64,000 nucleotides of DNA from Atopobiaceae bacterium (GCA_017510785.1 JAFWMH010000020.1:1-64000), one strand, 5' to 3'. Numbered from the stretch's first letter, positions 25,358 through 34,059 are shown. The notes: generated from the sequence alone by a model not told the origin. Numbers and translations: made by a program.

Positions 25358-25541
25358 ATAGTGGGCACGAAGTTTTGACCATCCGTGCAAAACCCCAGCT
25401 CGCGGGGCCCGGGACATAAACGTCGAAACATTACGTGCCCACTGTCTATTTTACACAGTGGGCACGTAATGTTTCAATGCTTATGCCAGTGCGACCGCCA
25501 ACTGCGGTTTTGCAAAACGTTCAAAACCTCGTGCCCACTAT
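25358..25541. repeat. 184-base long hairpin / inverted-repeat element
   Basis: A perfect 21-base inner stem, 25425-25445 with 25455-25475, surrounds a 9-base loop (CTATTTTAC). Outside it, 25358-25398 and 25502-25541 are also reverse complements with two mismatches and one 6-7-base bulge (ATAGTGGGCACGA...TGCAAAACC-CAG). The element could fold into one long imperfect hairpin. GTGGGCACG occurs in both stems. It may be a MITE-like element or a structured RNA. Confidence 0.8.
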
Positions 25542-25809
25542 TTCTTATATGACCATGTTTCAACGGCATCGACGGCCCCGGACTCCCGGGGCCAAAAGGC
25601 GCCTTGGGTGGCAAGCGAGCGAGAGACTTCCCGAAATATACACCATAAGCATGGTCATGGCAGCACGCCCGAGTCGCCGCGCGACGTCCGCGCGCATCCC
25701 TGCGACGCGACTCGCGCGGGACACCCCTTCGTCCGGCTGTTTGCGGAACGCCGCACTAGTGCCATGGGAATAGCCGTGATGGCTGTTGGGGTATGCGGAT
25801 AGTTGGCGG

Positions 25810-26292
25810 CTAGCGGACCTGGAGTGAGCCGAAGATGTCGTCGAAGGTGGGACGATTCTGGGCGGCCGTCTCCGAGCGCGTGTAGTAGCACAGCTTATAG
25901 CAGCGCGTGCCACGTTTGAACACCCAGACTTCGCCCTCCTGGGTGACGCCCTCTACGACGTAGGAAAAGCGGAAGCCGTAGGCGCCGGCATCCGAGCCGA
26001 CGACGTTGCGCTCGGGCAGGTTTTCGCTGGTATAACCGCTGCCTGGGCGGCATCGAGCAAAGGTTTTGTCTATTCGTTTGGCGACCTGCCTCTCGCTTGC
26101 GAGCTTGGCGAGTAGCGCGTTCGAGTCCTTCCACGTAACGTTAATGAGCATGTGGCGCCCCGTGTCGCGTACTCCCCACAAGCGGCTGTAGGCGATGCCA
26201 ATGAGGGACTCCAACTCTTTGTGCGGAATGCGGCTGAAGCCCTCGGGTAGCGTTACGGCAAGGTGTTCGTTGTCGATAAGAATGGTGTTCAT
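25810..26292 (-). CDS. Hypothetical protein, possibly PsbP/DcrB-like fold
   Basis: ATG at 26292 follows GGGAAAGAGAG; the longer frame to 26493 has no site. The 160-residue product (MNTILIDNEHLAVTLPEGF, GVRDTGRHMLINVTWKDSN, GFRFSYVVEGVTQEGEVWVF, YKLCYYTRSE, FDDIFGSLQVR) has the alternating strand pattern LPEGF...VFK...YKLCYYTRSE...F-DI--S of Mog1/PsbP/DcrB-type proteins, which start with a 'val-x-LPxG(F/Y)' strand and end with a helix 'F--I--SL'. No signal peptide, so cytoplasmic. The fold call is inference; function unknown. Confidence 0.65.
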   Translation of the reverse strand: MNTILIDNEHLAVTLPEGFSRIPHKELESLIGIAYSRLWGVRDTGRHMLINVTWKDSNALLAKLASERQVAKRIDKTFARCRPGSGYTSENLPERNVVGSDAGAYGFRFSYVVEGVTQEGEVWVFKRGTRCYKLCYYTRSETAAQNRPTFDDIFGSLQVR

Positions 26293-26541
26293 GGCAGCTC
26301 TCTTTCCCGTTTGTTTGTTCGGCTGGATGTACGTTTCTGTGATTGACGTGTCCCAGGATTTCACGTACTTTGCTGGTTTCGGGGCGCGCGAAATCCTGCA
26401 AACCTCGGCCCAGGCCCCTTTTCCGGCGTTTCCGCGAGCTTTGTAGGGCGGGCTCCGGATAGAGTCGTGTCCCTGCCGTCGCGGGGGCAACACGGCTGGC
26501 TCTTGGGAGGATATCTAGGCTTGATAAGCGCGAGACTCTAT

Positions 26542-26666
26542 ATCAACGTTTCAATGTGTACAATTTCCTCTCCAAAAAAAGGGCCGAGTGTACAATTTGG
26601 AGACAAAATTGTACACTCGGGCCTTTTTCCATCCATGAAATTGTACACGCCAAGATTGGCTGAAAG
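26542..26666. repeat. 125-base dispersed repeat, copy B
   Basis: It matches 14725-14849 across 125 bases, same orientation. Here the central hairpin is clearer: GAGTGTACAATTT...AAATTGTACACTC around GGAGACA, with a second GTGTACAATTTC arm near 26555 and ATTGTACAC near 26640. Better pairing in this copy suggests selection for structure or a more recent copy. Confidence 0.85.
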
Positions 26667-26844
26667 CCACGACAGACTCGTGGAGATGAGGCCATGTTAC
26701 ATTAGCGATATTTACTTTGGGATATCCTCACTGGCCGCACTTCGAATGCCAAAATCTCTGTCTTCAGTGCCCGCAGCGCTCTGCCGAGCGCACGCCGTGA
26801 CCAAGTTACCCACGAGCCTGCGCCCAACTGCGACTGCGGCGAAG

Positions 26845-26891
26845 TGCCCCCGGCACCCCGCTTAGCGCCCGCCGGGGGCAAACCCCTTTTT
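26845..26891 (+). terminator. Hairpin with T-run upstream of the hydrogenase gene
   Basis: TGCCCCCGGC (26845-26854) pairs with GCCGGGGGCA (26871-26880) and is followed by AACCCCTTTTTA. It has terminator shape, but no plus-strand gene lies just upstream, so it could end a small RNA or act as a leader attenuator. Confidence 0.45.
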
Positions 26892-26958
26892 ATACTGCAT
26901 CAAATCCGATATGCTAAACGGGGGGTTGGTATTTCGCATAACGCATAGGGGGGAAGTC

Positions 26959-28635
26959 ATGACAAGCTGTTTGCGACTAAAGAAGTCGAACTGCAAGAAC
27001 TGCTACAAATGCATCCGCCATTGTCCGGTGAAGTCCATTCGTTTTTCGGCGGGACAAGCGCACATCATAGACGACGAGTGCATTCTGTGCGGCACGTGCT
27101 TCGTGGTTTGTCCGCAGGACGCGAAGCAGATTGTGGACGACAGGGAAAAGGTGCGTGTACTCATAGGCAGTGGCGAGCCCGTGGTGATGAGCCTCGCGCC
27201 TTCGTTCATTGCCAACTACGAAGGCGTTGGAATCGAGGCGATGCGTGAGGCAGCCAAACAGCTCGGTTTTTCCGACGTCGAAGAAACGGCCATCGGTGCG
27301 ACGATGGTCAAGCGGGAATACGACCGAATGCTCAAGGAGGAAAACCGCGACATCGTGATTTCGTCCTGCTGCCACTCCATCAACCTGCTCATTCGCAAGT
27401 ATTTCCCCGAGCAGCTTCCGTATTTGGCGGACGTCGCCTCGCCCATGGTGGCACACTGCATGGACATAAAGCGGCGCATGCCGAACGCGAAGACGGTGTT
27501 CGTTGGTCCATGCGTCGCGAAAAAGGACGAAGCAGAGCAGTACAGCTATGCCGTAGACGCCGCCCTCACCTTTGAGGACCTTACGGCGTGGTTCGAGGAA
27601 GAGGGAATCGAGCTCAAACACGAGGTCGTTCCGAACGAGCAGAGTCTTGCGCGGTTCTTCCCGACTACGGGCGGGATTCTTAAAACCATGGCACAGGATG
27701 CTCCCGATTATGGTTACCTCGCGCTCGATGGCGTGGAAAACTGCATAGCAGCCCTCGAGGACATCGCGAGCGGGAAGATTCACAAGTGCTTTATCGAGAT
27801 GTCTGCGTGCGCGGGCAGCTGCGTTGGTGGTCCCGTTATGGAGAAGTACCATCGCAGCCCCGTTAGGGACTACATGGCGGTGGCCGAGTTTGCGGGCAGC
27901 GAGGATTTCGACGTTGCCCAGCCGGACGTCGCCCGAATGAAGCAGGTATACTCGCCCATCAATCGTGCGGAGAGAACCCCCTCCCAGTACGAGATTGCGC
28001 AAATCCTTCGCGAGATGGGCAAGTTCAAGCCGAGTGACGAGCTCAACTGCGGCTCCTGCGGCTACGACACCTGTCGCGAGAAGGCCGCCGCGATTATTCA
28101 AGGCAAGGCGGAAATCTCCATGTGCCTGCCGTTCCTCAAGGAGAAGGCCGAGAGCTTCTCGGACGCGGTGGTAAAGAACAGCCCCAACGCGCTTATCGTC
28201 GTTAACGACACGCTCGAGGTGCAGCAGCTCAACGACGCCGCCCTGCGGCTGCTCAACGTGCGGTTCGCCTCGGACGTCCTGGGCGACCAAGTGGTGCGTA
28301 TTCTCGATCCGCGCGTGTTTATGGACGTCAAGCGGTCGAGGAGAGGCGTGTACAACCAGCGGGTGTACTTGGCCGAGTACCAGCGCTACGTTGAGCAAAC
28401 CGTTGTCCCAGCGGAGGATGGCCGAATGATTCTGTGCATCATGCACGACGTGACCGCCGAGGAGGAGCAGCGCCAACGTAAAGAGGAAATCAGTCGCGAA
28501 ACGGTGGAGGTCGCAGATAAGGTCGTGGACAAGCAAATGCGCATCGTGCAGGAAATCGCGTCGCTGCTTGGAGAGACGGCGGCGGAAACCAAGATCGCCC
28601 TTTCGAAGCTGAAGGAGTCGATTAGCGATGAATGA
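26959..28635 (+). CDS. Sensory-type [FeFe] hydrogenase with PAS domain (group C, HydS-like)
   Basis: ATG 26959 follows GGGGGGAAG. Residues 12-22 and 41-51 hold two ferredoxin-type [4Fe-4S] sets (C-x2-C-x2-C-x3-C twice). The H-cluster domain shows divergent motifs: ISSCCHS for TSCxP, VGPCVAKKDEAE for PCxxKxxE and MSACAGSCVGGP for the third. Then comes a C-x2-C-x4-C cluster motif (CGSCGYDTC) and a PAS-like domain near 395-510 (VVKNSPNALIVVNDTLEVQQLN), ending in a coiled coil. These are hallmarks of group C hydrogenases thought to sense H2 or redox rather than turn over in bulk. Its stop overlaps the phosphatase gene, its probable output. Confidence 0.87.
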   Translation: MTSCLRLKKSNCKNCYKCIRHCPVKSIRFSAGQAHIIDDECILCGTCFVVCPQDAKQIVDDREKVRVLIGSGEPVVMSLAPSFIANYEGVGIEAMREAAKQLGFSDVEETAIGATMVKREYDRMLKEENRDIVISSCCHSINLLIRKYFPEQLPYLADVASPMVAHCMDIKRRMPNAKTVFVGPCVAKKDEAEQYSYAVDAALTFEDLTAWFEEEGIELKHEVVPNEQSLARFFPTTGGILKTMAQDAPDYGYLALDGVENCIAALEDIASGKIHKCFIEMSACAGSCVGGPVMEKYHRSPVRDYMAVAEFAGSEDFDVAQPDVARMKQVYSPINRAERTPSQYEIAQILREMGKFKPSDELNCGSCGYDTCREKAAAIIQGKAEISMCLPFLKEKAESFSDAVVKNSPNALIVVNDTLEVQQLNDAALRLLNVRFASDVLGDQVVRILDPRVFMDVKRSRRGVYNQRVYLAEYQRYVEQTVVPAEDGRMILCIMHDVTAEEEQRQRKEEISRETVEVADKVVDKQMRIVQEIASLLGETAAETKIALSKLKESISDE

Positions 28636-29803
28636 TCTGTGCGCCGACATCGGTTACAAAAGCATCAAACATGCGGGAGAGGAGCTTTGCGGCGATCACG
28701 TGGACATCGTGGATACAGACGATGGCTCCACCGTTGTGGTGCTCGCCGACGGTTTGGGCAGCGGCGTGCGTGCGAGCATCCTCTCCACGCTCACCTCGAA
28801 GATAATTTCCACCATGATGGCCGAGGGGCTTCCCATTGAGGAGTGTGTTTCCACCATCGCCGCGACGCTTCCCGTGAGTGCCAACCACGGCGTGGCCTAC
28901 TCCACCTTTACGATTATCCATTTGGTTCGCAATCACACGGCGGAAATCATTCAGTACGACAATCCGCATGTCATCCTCATCCGCGACGGCGTTGTGACGG
29001 ATTATCCCATCACGGAGATTCACATTGAGGGCAAAAAGATTTGCCGGTCCACGATTCGCTTGCAGGAAAACGACGTGTTTGTGGCCATGAGTGACGGCTG
29101 CCCGCACGCGAGCGCAGACGTGACCTACAACAATAATTGGAAGCGCGAGGACATTGCCGACTACATGGCAGATTTGTCGCTTACGGGCTATACGGCCAAG
29201 GTGCTGTGCACGATGCTCGTGGACGAATGCGACAAGCTCTATGGATACCACCCGCAGGACGATGCCACGGCGTGTGTCATTCGCATTCGGCAACGCGTTC
29301 CCATGAACATCCTATTCGGCCCGCCTTCCGATCGTGACGACTGCAACAAGATGCTGAACCTCTTCTTTGGGAAGGAGGGCAAGCACATCATTTGCGGCGG
29401 CACCACCGCATCCATTGCATCCAAATACCTACGCAAGCCCATAAAGGCCAAGCCGGGCTTCGACACATCGAGCGACATGCCGCCAATCTCCGTAATCGAT
29501 GGAGTGGACCTGGTGACTGAGGGTGTCGTAACCATGAGTAGGGTGGTGGAGTACGCAAAGAATTATCTGCACGGCAACGAGAGCTTCGAGGAGTGGAACT
29601 ATGGGCACGATGGTGCCTCACGCATTTGTCAGCTCTTGTTTGAGGAAGCGACGGACATAAACTTTTACGTTGGCCGCGCCATAAACCCTGCGCATCAAAA
29701 CCCAAACCTGCCGATTAACTTCAACATTAAAATGAGCATCGTGGAGGAGCTCACTGCCTGCCTGAACGACATGGGCAAGCGCATTAAGGTGAGTTACTTC
29801 TAA
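28628..29803 (+). CDS. SpoIIE-type PP2C serine phosphatase paired with the sensory hydrogenase
   Basis: ATG 28628 lies inside the last codons of the hydrogenase gene (8-base overlap), so translation is coupled. The N-terminal about 220 residues are a PP2C/SpoIIE domain: ADIGYKSIKHAGEELCGDHVD, VVLADGLGSGVRAS (metal Asp), VAMSDGCPHASADV and HPQDDATACVIRIRQ. Residues about 225-391 are an extra domain (GGTTASIASKYL, GVDLVTEGVVTMSRVVEYAK) of the kind seen next to group C hydrogenases. It likely turns the hydrogenase signal into dephosphorylation of an unknown protein. A terminator follows. Confidence 0.87.
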   Translation: MNDLCADIGYKSIKHAGEELCGDHVDIVDTDDGSTVVVLADGLGSGVRASILSTLTSKIISTMMAEGLPIEECVSTIAATLPVSANHGVAYSTFTIIHLVRNHTAEIIQYDNPHVILIRDGVVTDYPITEIHIEGKKICRSTIRLQENDVFVAMSDGCPHASADVTYNNNWKREDIADYMADLSLTGYTAKVLCTMLVDECDKLYGYHPQDDATACVIRIRQRVPMNILFGPPSDRDDCNKMLNLFFGKEGKHIICGGTTASIASKYLRKPIKAKPGFDTSSDMPPISVIDGVDLVTEGVVTMSRVVEYAKNYLHGNESFEEWNYGHDGASRICQLLFEEATDINFYVGRAINPAHQNPNLPINFNIKMSIVEELTACLNDMGKRIKVSYF

Positions 29804-29819
29804 AGGCGGAACAGGGGAT

Positions 29820-29867
29820 GGGTTCCGTGCTCCAAGATGCAACACGGAACCCGTTCTTCGGGTTTTG
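29820..29867 (+). terminator. Terminator after the hydrogenase-phosphatase pair
   Basis: GGGTTCCGTG (29820-29829) pairs with CACGGAACCC (29843-29852); a second small hairpin AACCC-GTTCTTC-GGGTT leads into TTTGG. It may serve both the rightward pair and the leftward gene ending at 29884. Confidence 0.72.
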
Positions 29868-29883
29868 GTTTACGCGCGCCGCT

Positions 29884-31323
29884 CTACGCGTGCCACTCGT
29901 ACACGCCGCCGTGGCCGCCCATAACCTGCCACGTGCCTTCGCCCAAGAGTCCGAAGAGCGCCTTTCTCTCTTGGCGCGCGAGGTTCGGATTCGAATCGAC
30001 TGAGGTCATAAGATACGGGGCGAGCGCGTTGAAGCGCGCCTGGGGTTTTGTTTGGCCGTGAATGTTTACGAAGACGTCTCCGCTCAGGCATATGCGGTGG
30101 GCGCGTTCGATGAACACCGTTTCGCCGCGCACGTGCCCGCCCTTGCCTTCCCACACCTCGAACGTGAGCGGCGCGACCTCCAGCGTGTCGATGCGCTTGA
30201 ACAGCTCCTGTTGCAAGGCGGAGGGACTTGGTTCGCCCAGGCATACCATGTGGGCGAGGTCTGGCGTCCGATGTTGCGAGAACACGTTACCAATGCAATC
30301 GTAGGGGAACGACAATGGGTTTTGCTCTCGCCACGTTGCAATGCCCATCGTTTCGAATGAGAACCCATCAATCGTGTTGCCCGATGCGTAGATGCGGTCG
30401 AACATGCCGCATGCGCCGATGTGGTCGGTGTCGCCATGCGTGAGTACGTGCTCCTTGCGGGTTTTGTCCCAATTGGGATACAACTCTTTGAGCATGCGCT
30501 CCAAGTATTCGGCATAGCAGCAGTAGCCACCGTCAACGCACAGAAGCAAATCGTCGCACTCGAGCACCCAGGTGTTGGAGCCCACGGGCGGCTCGATGCC
30601 TGTGATGCGTAGTCCCTTTTCGGTGGTGAGGTGCGTTATGCGACTGGCGGCAACGAAGGAATCGTTCTTGTAGAAGGCCATCGTTTCCGCAATGTGGCGA
30701 ATCGAAACAAACGGCCGGAAGGGATCCTCCTCGTTGCGCACGAGATTCTGCATGATTCTGTTGGAATTAATAAGAATCTTTTGTTCATCATCATCCGAGA
30801 GTCCCAACAGCGAGGTGATGTGTTGCGCGAACGATAGCATGAAGTAGTTGTTGTCGAGCGTCGGGGGACGCTTTGAGGAAGGAACGAGCTTCACATCGCA
30901 AGTTGCTTTGATGTCGTCGAGTAGGTTGATAAGCTCTTTGATGCTCTCGGAATACACTGCAATCTGTATGGTTTTGTGTGCACCGTCGGTGCGGGCGTCC
31001 ACGTAGGTTACGTTGAGCTCGTTTCGGCTGATGTGCGTGAGGACGGGTTCGAGCAGAGAGAGGTCGTCGTCCGTGGCGAGTTCCAGCAAATACACTTGTC
31101 CTATGGGGCGCTGCTCGGGAAGGAAGCGCCATGCCCTGAGCTCATTTTCGGCGTTCGCGATGGCGCTGGTGGAGCCCCACACGTCCACAAACAGAGCGTG
31201 AACATCCACCAAACGGTTGTAGCTTACGCGAAGAACCGAAACACCGTGTTGCGAAAAGATGCGCATGGCTTCGCGCAGTGTTCCCGGACGATCGGGCAGC
31301 GCCAAAGCTAGTGACTTTTCCAT
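29884..31323 (-). CDS. ACT-ACT-metallo-beta-lactamase-fold fusion protein
   Basis: ATG at 31323 starts MEKSLALALPDRPGTLREAMRI, a clear ACT domain; a second ACT-like unit covers about 75-150 (GQVYLLELATDDDLSLLEPVL). Residues about 240-475 are a metallo-beta-lactamase fold with NTWVLECDDLLLCVDGG, LTHGDTDHIGACG, LSGDVFVNIHG and a final VMGGHGGVYEW. The canonical HxHxDH is HGDTDH here, so the second His is Asp; a metal site may remain but is altered. ACT domains usually bind amino acids, which suggests ligand-controlled hydrolase activity. The combination is uncommon; substrate unknown. It is the last gene of a leftward group. Confidence 0.75.
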   Translation of the reverse strand: MEKSLALALPDRPGTLREAMRIFSQHGVSVLRVSYNRLVDVHALFVDVWGSTSAIANAENELRAWRFLPEQRPIGQVYLLELATDDDLSLLEPVLTHISRNELNVTYVDARTDGAHKTIQIAVYSESIKELINLLDDIKATCDVKLVPSSKRPPTLDNNYFMLSFAQHITSLLGLSDDDEQKILINSNRIMQNLVRNEEDPFRPFVSIRHIAETMAFYKNDSFVAASRITHLTTEKGLRITGIEPPVGSNTWVLECDDLLLCVDGGYCCYAEYLERMLKELYPNWDKTRKEHVLTHGDTDHIGACGMFDRIYASGNTIDGFSFETMGIATWREQNPLSFPYDCIGNVFSQHRTPDLAHMVCLGEPSPSALQQELFKRIDTLEVAPLTFEVWEGKGGHVRGETVFIERAHRICLSGDVFVNIHGQTKPQARFNALAPYLMTSVDSNPNLARQERKALFGLLGEGTWQVMGGHGGVYEWHA

Positions 31324-31346
31324 ATCACTTCCCTAATTGGTCGAAG

Positions 31347-32105
31347 CTATGCTACGGGCGACATGAGGACGCGACCCGTGCCACGATACACGTTTACCAG
31401 GCCCTCGCCCGACGCGGCCGAGCCGATGAGCGACTTGCCCGAGCGCTCCACGGTGAACTGAAGCGACGCACTCCATGCGACGGCCATGTTGCCATCAATC
31501 TTTAAAACGTCGTTGTTGAGTTCGATTTCGATGAGTTCCTCGCGCGGGCATGGCGACTCGAGGCACGCGACGCCCGAACCGAAGAGGCCAAGGTTGAAGA
31601 GACCCTCGCCGCCGGCAACAGCCGAGGACACCGTTGACCTCGCGATCGTTTTGTGCTGGATGTTTGACTCGCAGGCAAGGAAAAGCCCGTCGTCAAGAAC
31701 GACACCGCCGTTCCACTTTCCCACATCAAGCAAAACGATGTGCTTGTACGTGGGTTCGAGCACGAGCAAACCCGTGCCTGTGTACTCGGGCTTAATGGCG
31801 CTCTCGTTGGTAACGGCGCCGCGCAATGCCTTCCCGAAGAAGTCGCCTACGCCCTTGACGCCGGTTCTGGCCTCGACGTCGCCTACCATCCATTGCATAG
31901 CGCCGGCCTGCACGGTAACAGGTGACACGGAGAGGCTGCAAACCACCTGACGGCGACGAACGTTCATTTGCGATGCAAACCACTCCTGTTGGGCATTGGC
32001 GGCGTTGACGGACACATCGCGCTTCCACTGGACGACGCAAAACGCACCGAGCTGTCCAACGACATCGGCATCGTCGTTCTGGGTGAAGTTTAGGACCTTA
32101 TACAT
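31347..32105 (-). CDS. AIM24/TIM24-like family protein
   Basis: ATG at 32105 follows GAGGAGG; ten more residues upstream are open but lack a site. The 252-residue product has the AIM24 pattern (VVCSLSVSPVTVQAGAMQWMVGDVEARTG, TGTGLLVLEPTYKHIVLLDV, WNGGVVLDDGLFLACES, GGEGLFNLGLFGSGVACLESPCPREELIEIEL, GSAASGEGLVNVYRGTGRVLMSPV). Bacterial members form cytoplasmic beta-barrel-like assemblies of unknown role. It is 23 bases upstream of the ACT-hydrolase gene, so likely co-transcribed. Confidence 0.82.
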   Translation of the reverse strand: MYKVLNFTQNDDADVVGQLGAFCVVQWKRDVSVNAANAQQEWFASQMNVRRRQVVCSLSVSPVTVQAGAMQWMVGDVEARTGVKGVGDFFGKALRGAVTNESAIKPEYTGTGLLVLEPTYKHIVLLDVGKWNGGVVLDDGLFLACESNIQHKTIARSTVSSAVAGGEGLFNLGLFGSGVACLESPCPREELIEIELNNDVLKIDGNMAVAWSASLQFTVERSGKSLIGSAASGEGLVNVYRGTGRVLMSPVA

Positions 32106-32152
32106 GAAGACCTCCTCACGAATGGGTGTGGTCATCAGTATAGCGTAGTCGC

Positions 32153-32968
32153 TTATGGGATAAACGTCTTAAGAAATCGCTCAATCTGTGCGTTCACGAA
32201 GTTGGGATTGTCGACGTTTGCGTTATGACCAGCGCCAGGGACCCACACGAGTGGGATGTTGTCGCCCACTGTCCACTTGCGGTTAAACGCCTTCACGTCA
32301 CCCGCGTGGTCCTTCTCGCCGCACAGTAGGAGAGCCGGGCAATCGATGCTGTACGCCCGTTGCGCTTCTATTGCATTCGCGAGCATCCTGTAGCCATGCG
32401 CCGCGAGGTCGACGTACTCCCGCTTGGAGTAGCTATCCATAAACGATCGCATGTTAGCGCGGCCCCGCTCGGTTGTGGCGGCACCCCACATCCCCCATGG
32501 CTTGAGCAGCTTCCATGGAATCGATGCGTACATCCCCTTGGTGTGGCGTAGGGCTTTTATCTCCCATGTTGGATAATACCTTCGTTTGAGCGGCGCGGAG
32601 TCGATGGAGACAAACCCTGCCGTCTCGCCCGGAAACAAGTCCATATATGCCTGCGACACGTAGCCTCCGAGGGACTGCCCCACGAGCACGGGCTTCTCGA
32701 TGCGCTCGGTTTCTATGATTTCGCGCAGGATGCGGGCGTAGTCGTCCATCGAGAAGTCGAGCGAGTAGGGACGCGACTCGCCATGTGCGGGGGCGTCCCA
32801 CACCATACAGTTGACAGTTCCGGAGAAGTGTTGCATTTGGGCGTCGAAGAGCGTGTGGTCGGCCGTAAGGCCGGGAAGGAAGACGAGCCATGGGGCGTCG
32901 GGGCCTGCGCTGGCATCAGTCCAGTACGCAACCGTTCCGCTGCTTGTGGTGAACGTCTTCCTGTTCAC
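32153..32968 (-). CDS. Alpha/beta hydrolase
   Basis: GTG at 32968 is chosen because GGAGG lies six bases upstream; the longer frame begins in the neighbouring gene region. The fold is evident: LVFLPGLTADHTLFDAQ (oxyanion), VLVGQSLGGYVSQAY (nucleophile Ser in GQSLGG), CPALLLCGEKDHAGDV (acid Asp) and WVPGAGHNANVDNPNFV (catalytic His). No signal peptide, so a cytoplasmic esterase or lactonase-like enzyme of unknown substrate. Confidence 0.85.
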   Translation of the reverse strand: MNRKTFTTSSGTVAYWTDASAGPDAPWLVFLPGLTADHTLFDAQMQHFSGTVNCMVWDAPAHGESRPYSLDFSMDDYARILREIIETERIEKPVLVGQSLGGYVSQAYMDLFPGETAGFVSIDSAPLKRRYYPTWEIKALRHTKGMYASIPWKLLKPWGMWGAATTERGRANMRSFMDSYSKREYVDLAAHGYRMLANAIEAQRAYSIDCPALLLCGEKDHAGDVKAFNRKWTVGDNIPLVWVPGAGHNANVDNPNFVNAQIERFLKTFIP

Positions 32969-33006
32969 GTGTTGCCTCCGTAGCGCGCGTCTCCCATCCT
33001 CACTGG

Positions 33007-34059
33007 TTACACGAGATAGTCGGCGTTCACGTAGCCTTCCTTGCCAAGCGTGGGCGCGTACACCCACCAGTACTGTCCGTTGGACTTGTCCTTCACCTGA
33101 ACCTTTTCGCCCGTGTGGAGCTCGCCGATTTCGTTGGCCTCGTCGTAGCTCGGGGCGGTGCGCAATGCGAGATAACCCGTAGCGACTCGCACGGTGTAGG
33201 TGCCTTGCGAGGGCGTGCTAGACGGGGCGCTCGTGGACGAACCGCCGCGTAGGTAGTCGGCGTTCACGTATCCCTCGCGGCCGTGCTTGGGGGAGTACAC
33301 CCACCAGTATTGTCCGTTGGACTTGTCGAGCACTTGGACTGTGTCGCCCGTGTTGAGCTGGCCGATTTCGTTGGCGTCGTCGTAGCTGGGGGCAGTGCGG
33401 AGCGCGAGATAGCCTTTGTCTACCTTAACGGTGTACGTGCCGTACGTCTTGGTCCTTACGCCGGGGGCCCAGGACGAACTGGAAGAGGTGCCGCGGAGGT
33501 AGTCCTTGTTCACGTAGCCCTCGCGACCGTGCTTGGGGGAGTACACCCACCAGTACTGTCCGTTGGACTTGTCGAGCACCTCCACGGTGTCACCCGTGTA
33601 GAGCTCGCCGATTTCGTTGGCTTCGTCGTAGCTGGGCGCGGTGCGCAGCGCGAGGTAGCCCTTGTCCACCTTAACGGAGTACGTGCCATACGAGTTTGCC
33701 CTCGATGGTGCGGGCGTCGACGACTGTGCCCTGAGGTAGTCCTTGTTCACGTAGCCCTCGCGACCGTGCTTCGGCGAGTACACCCACCAGTACTGCCCAT
33801 TGGACCTGTCCTTTACTTCCACGGTGTCGCCCGTGTAGAGCTCGCCGATTTCGTTGGCTTCGTCGTAGCTGGGCGCGGTGCGCAGTGCGAGGTAGCCCTT
33901 GTCCACCTTAACGGTATACGTCTCGCCCGCGAAGGCGCGGGAGGGGGCGATACAGAACAAAAGGAGCACGGCCGAAAGCGCCAAAAGAAGCTTGTGAATG
34001 AGGCGGAGAGAGGACGTGCGGTTGCCGACGAGGTCGCTGTTCTTCAGATGCTCTTTCAT
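33007..34059 (-). CDS. Secreted protein with four bacterial SH3 repeats
   Basis: ATG at 34059 follows AAAGGAG. A signal peptide (LIHKLLLALSAVLLLFCIAPSRAFA) is followed by four nearly identical SH3b units at about residues 47-109, 124-188, 207-270 and 287-350, each with GYLALRTAPSYDEANEIG, NGQYWWVYSPKHGREGYVN and DYL, joined by Ser/Pro linkers. SH3b domains bind peptidoglycan or cell-surface ligands. There is no catalytic domain, so it is probably a wall-binding or adhesin-like protein. The close DNA identity between units suggests recent duplication and copy-number variation. Confidence 0.88.
   Translation of the reverse strand: MKEHLKNSDLVGNRTSSLRLIHKLLLALSAVLLLFCIAPSRAFAGETYTVKVDKGYLALRTAPSYDEANEIGELYTGDTVEVKDRSNGQYWWVYSPKHGREGYVNKDYLRAQSSTPAPSRANSYGTYSVKVDKGYLALRTAPSYDEANEIGELYTGDTVEVLDKSNGQYWWVYSPKHGREGYVNKDYLRGTSSSSSWAPGVRTKTYGTYTVKVDKGYLALRTAPSYDDANEIGQLNTGDTVQVLDKSNGQYWWVYSPKHGREGYVNADYLRGGSSTSAPSSTPSQGTYTVRVATGYLALRTAPSYDEANEIGELHTGEKVQVKDKSNGQYWWVYAPTLGKEGYVNADYLV

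Larger units (their letters stand above)
26293..26958. other. Intergenic region with dispersed repeat and hairpin
   Basis: No gene is supported in 666 bases between divergent genes. It contains copy B of the 125-base dispersed repeat (26542-26666) and a G+C-rich hairpin at 26845-26880. TTTTTATACT near 26888-26897 could supply a -10 for the hydrogenase gene. Confidence 0.5.

Noticed and set aside
23722..26447. Possible dispersed repeat between 23722-23744 and 26425-26447
   Set aside because: Similarity (GCGTTTTCGCGAGTTTTGTTGGG against GCGTTTCCGCGAGCTTTGTAGGG) is too short and does not extend; could be chance in G+C-rich DNA.
26977..28650. 557-codon minus-strand frame opposite the hydrogenase gene
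   Set aside because: The hydrogenase has all expected cysteine motifs; the opposite frame has no start signal or family pattern.
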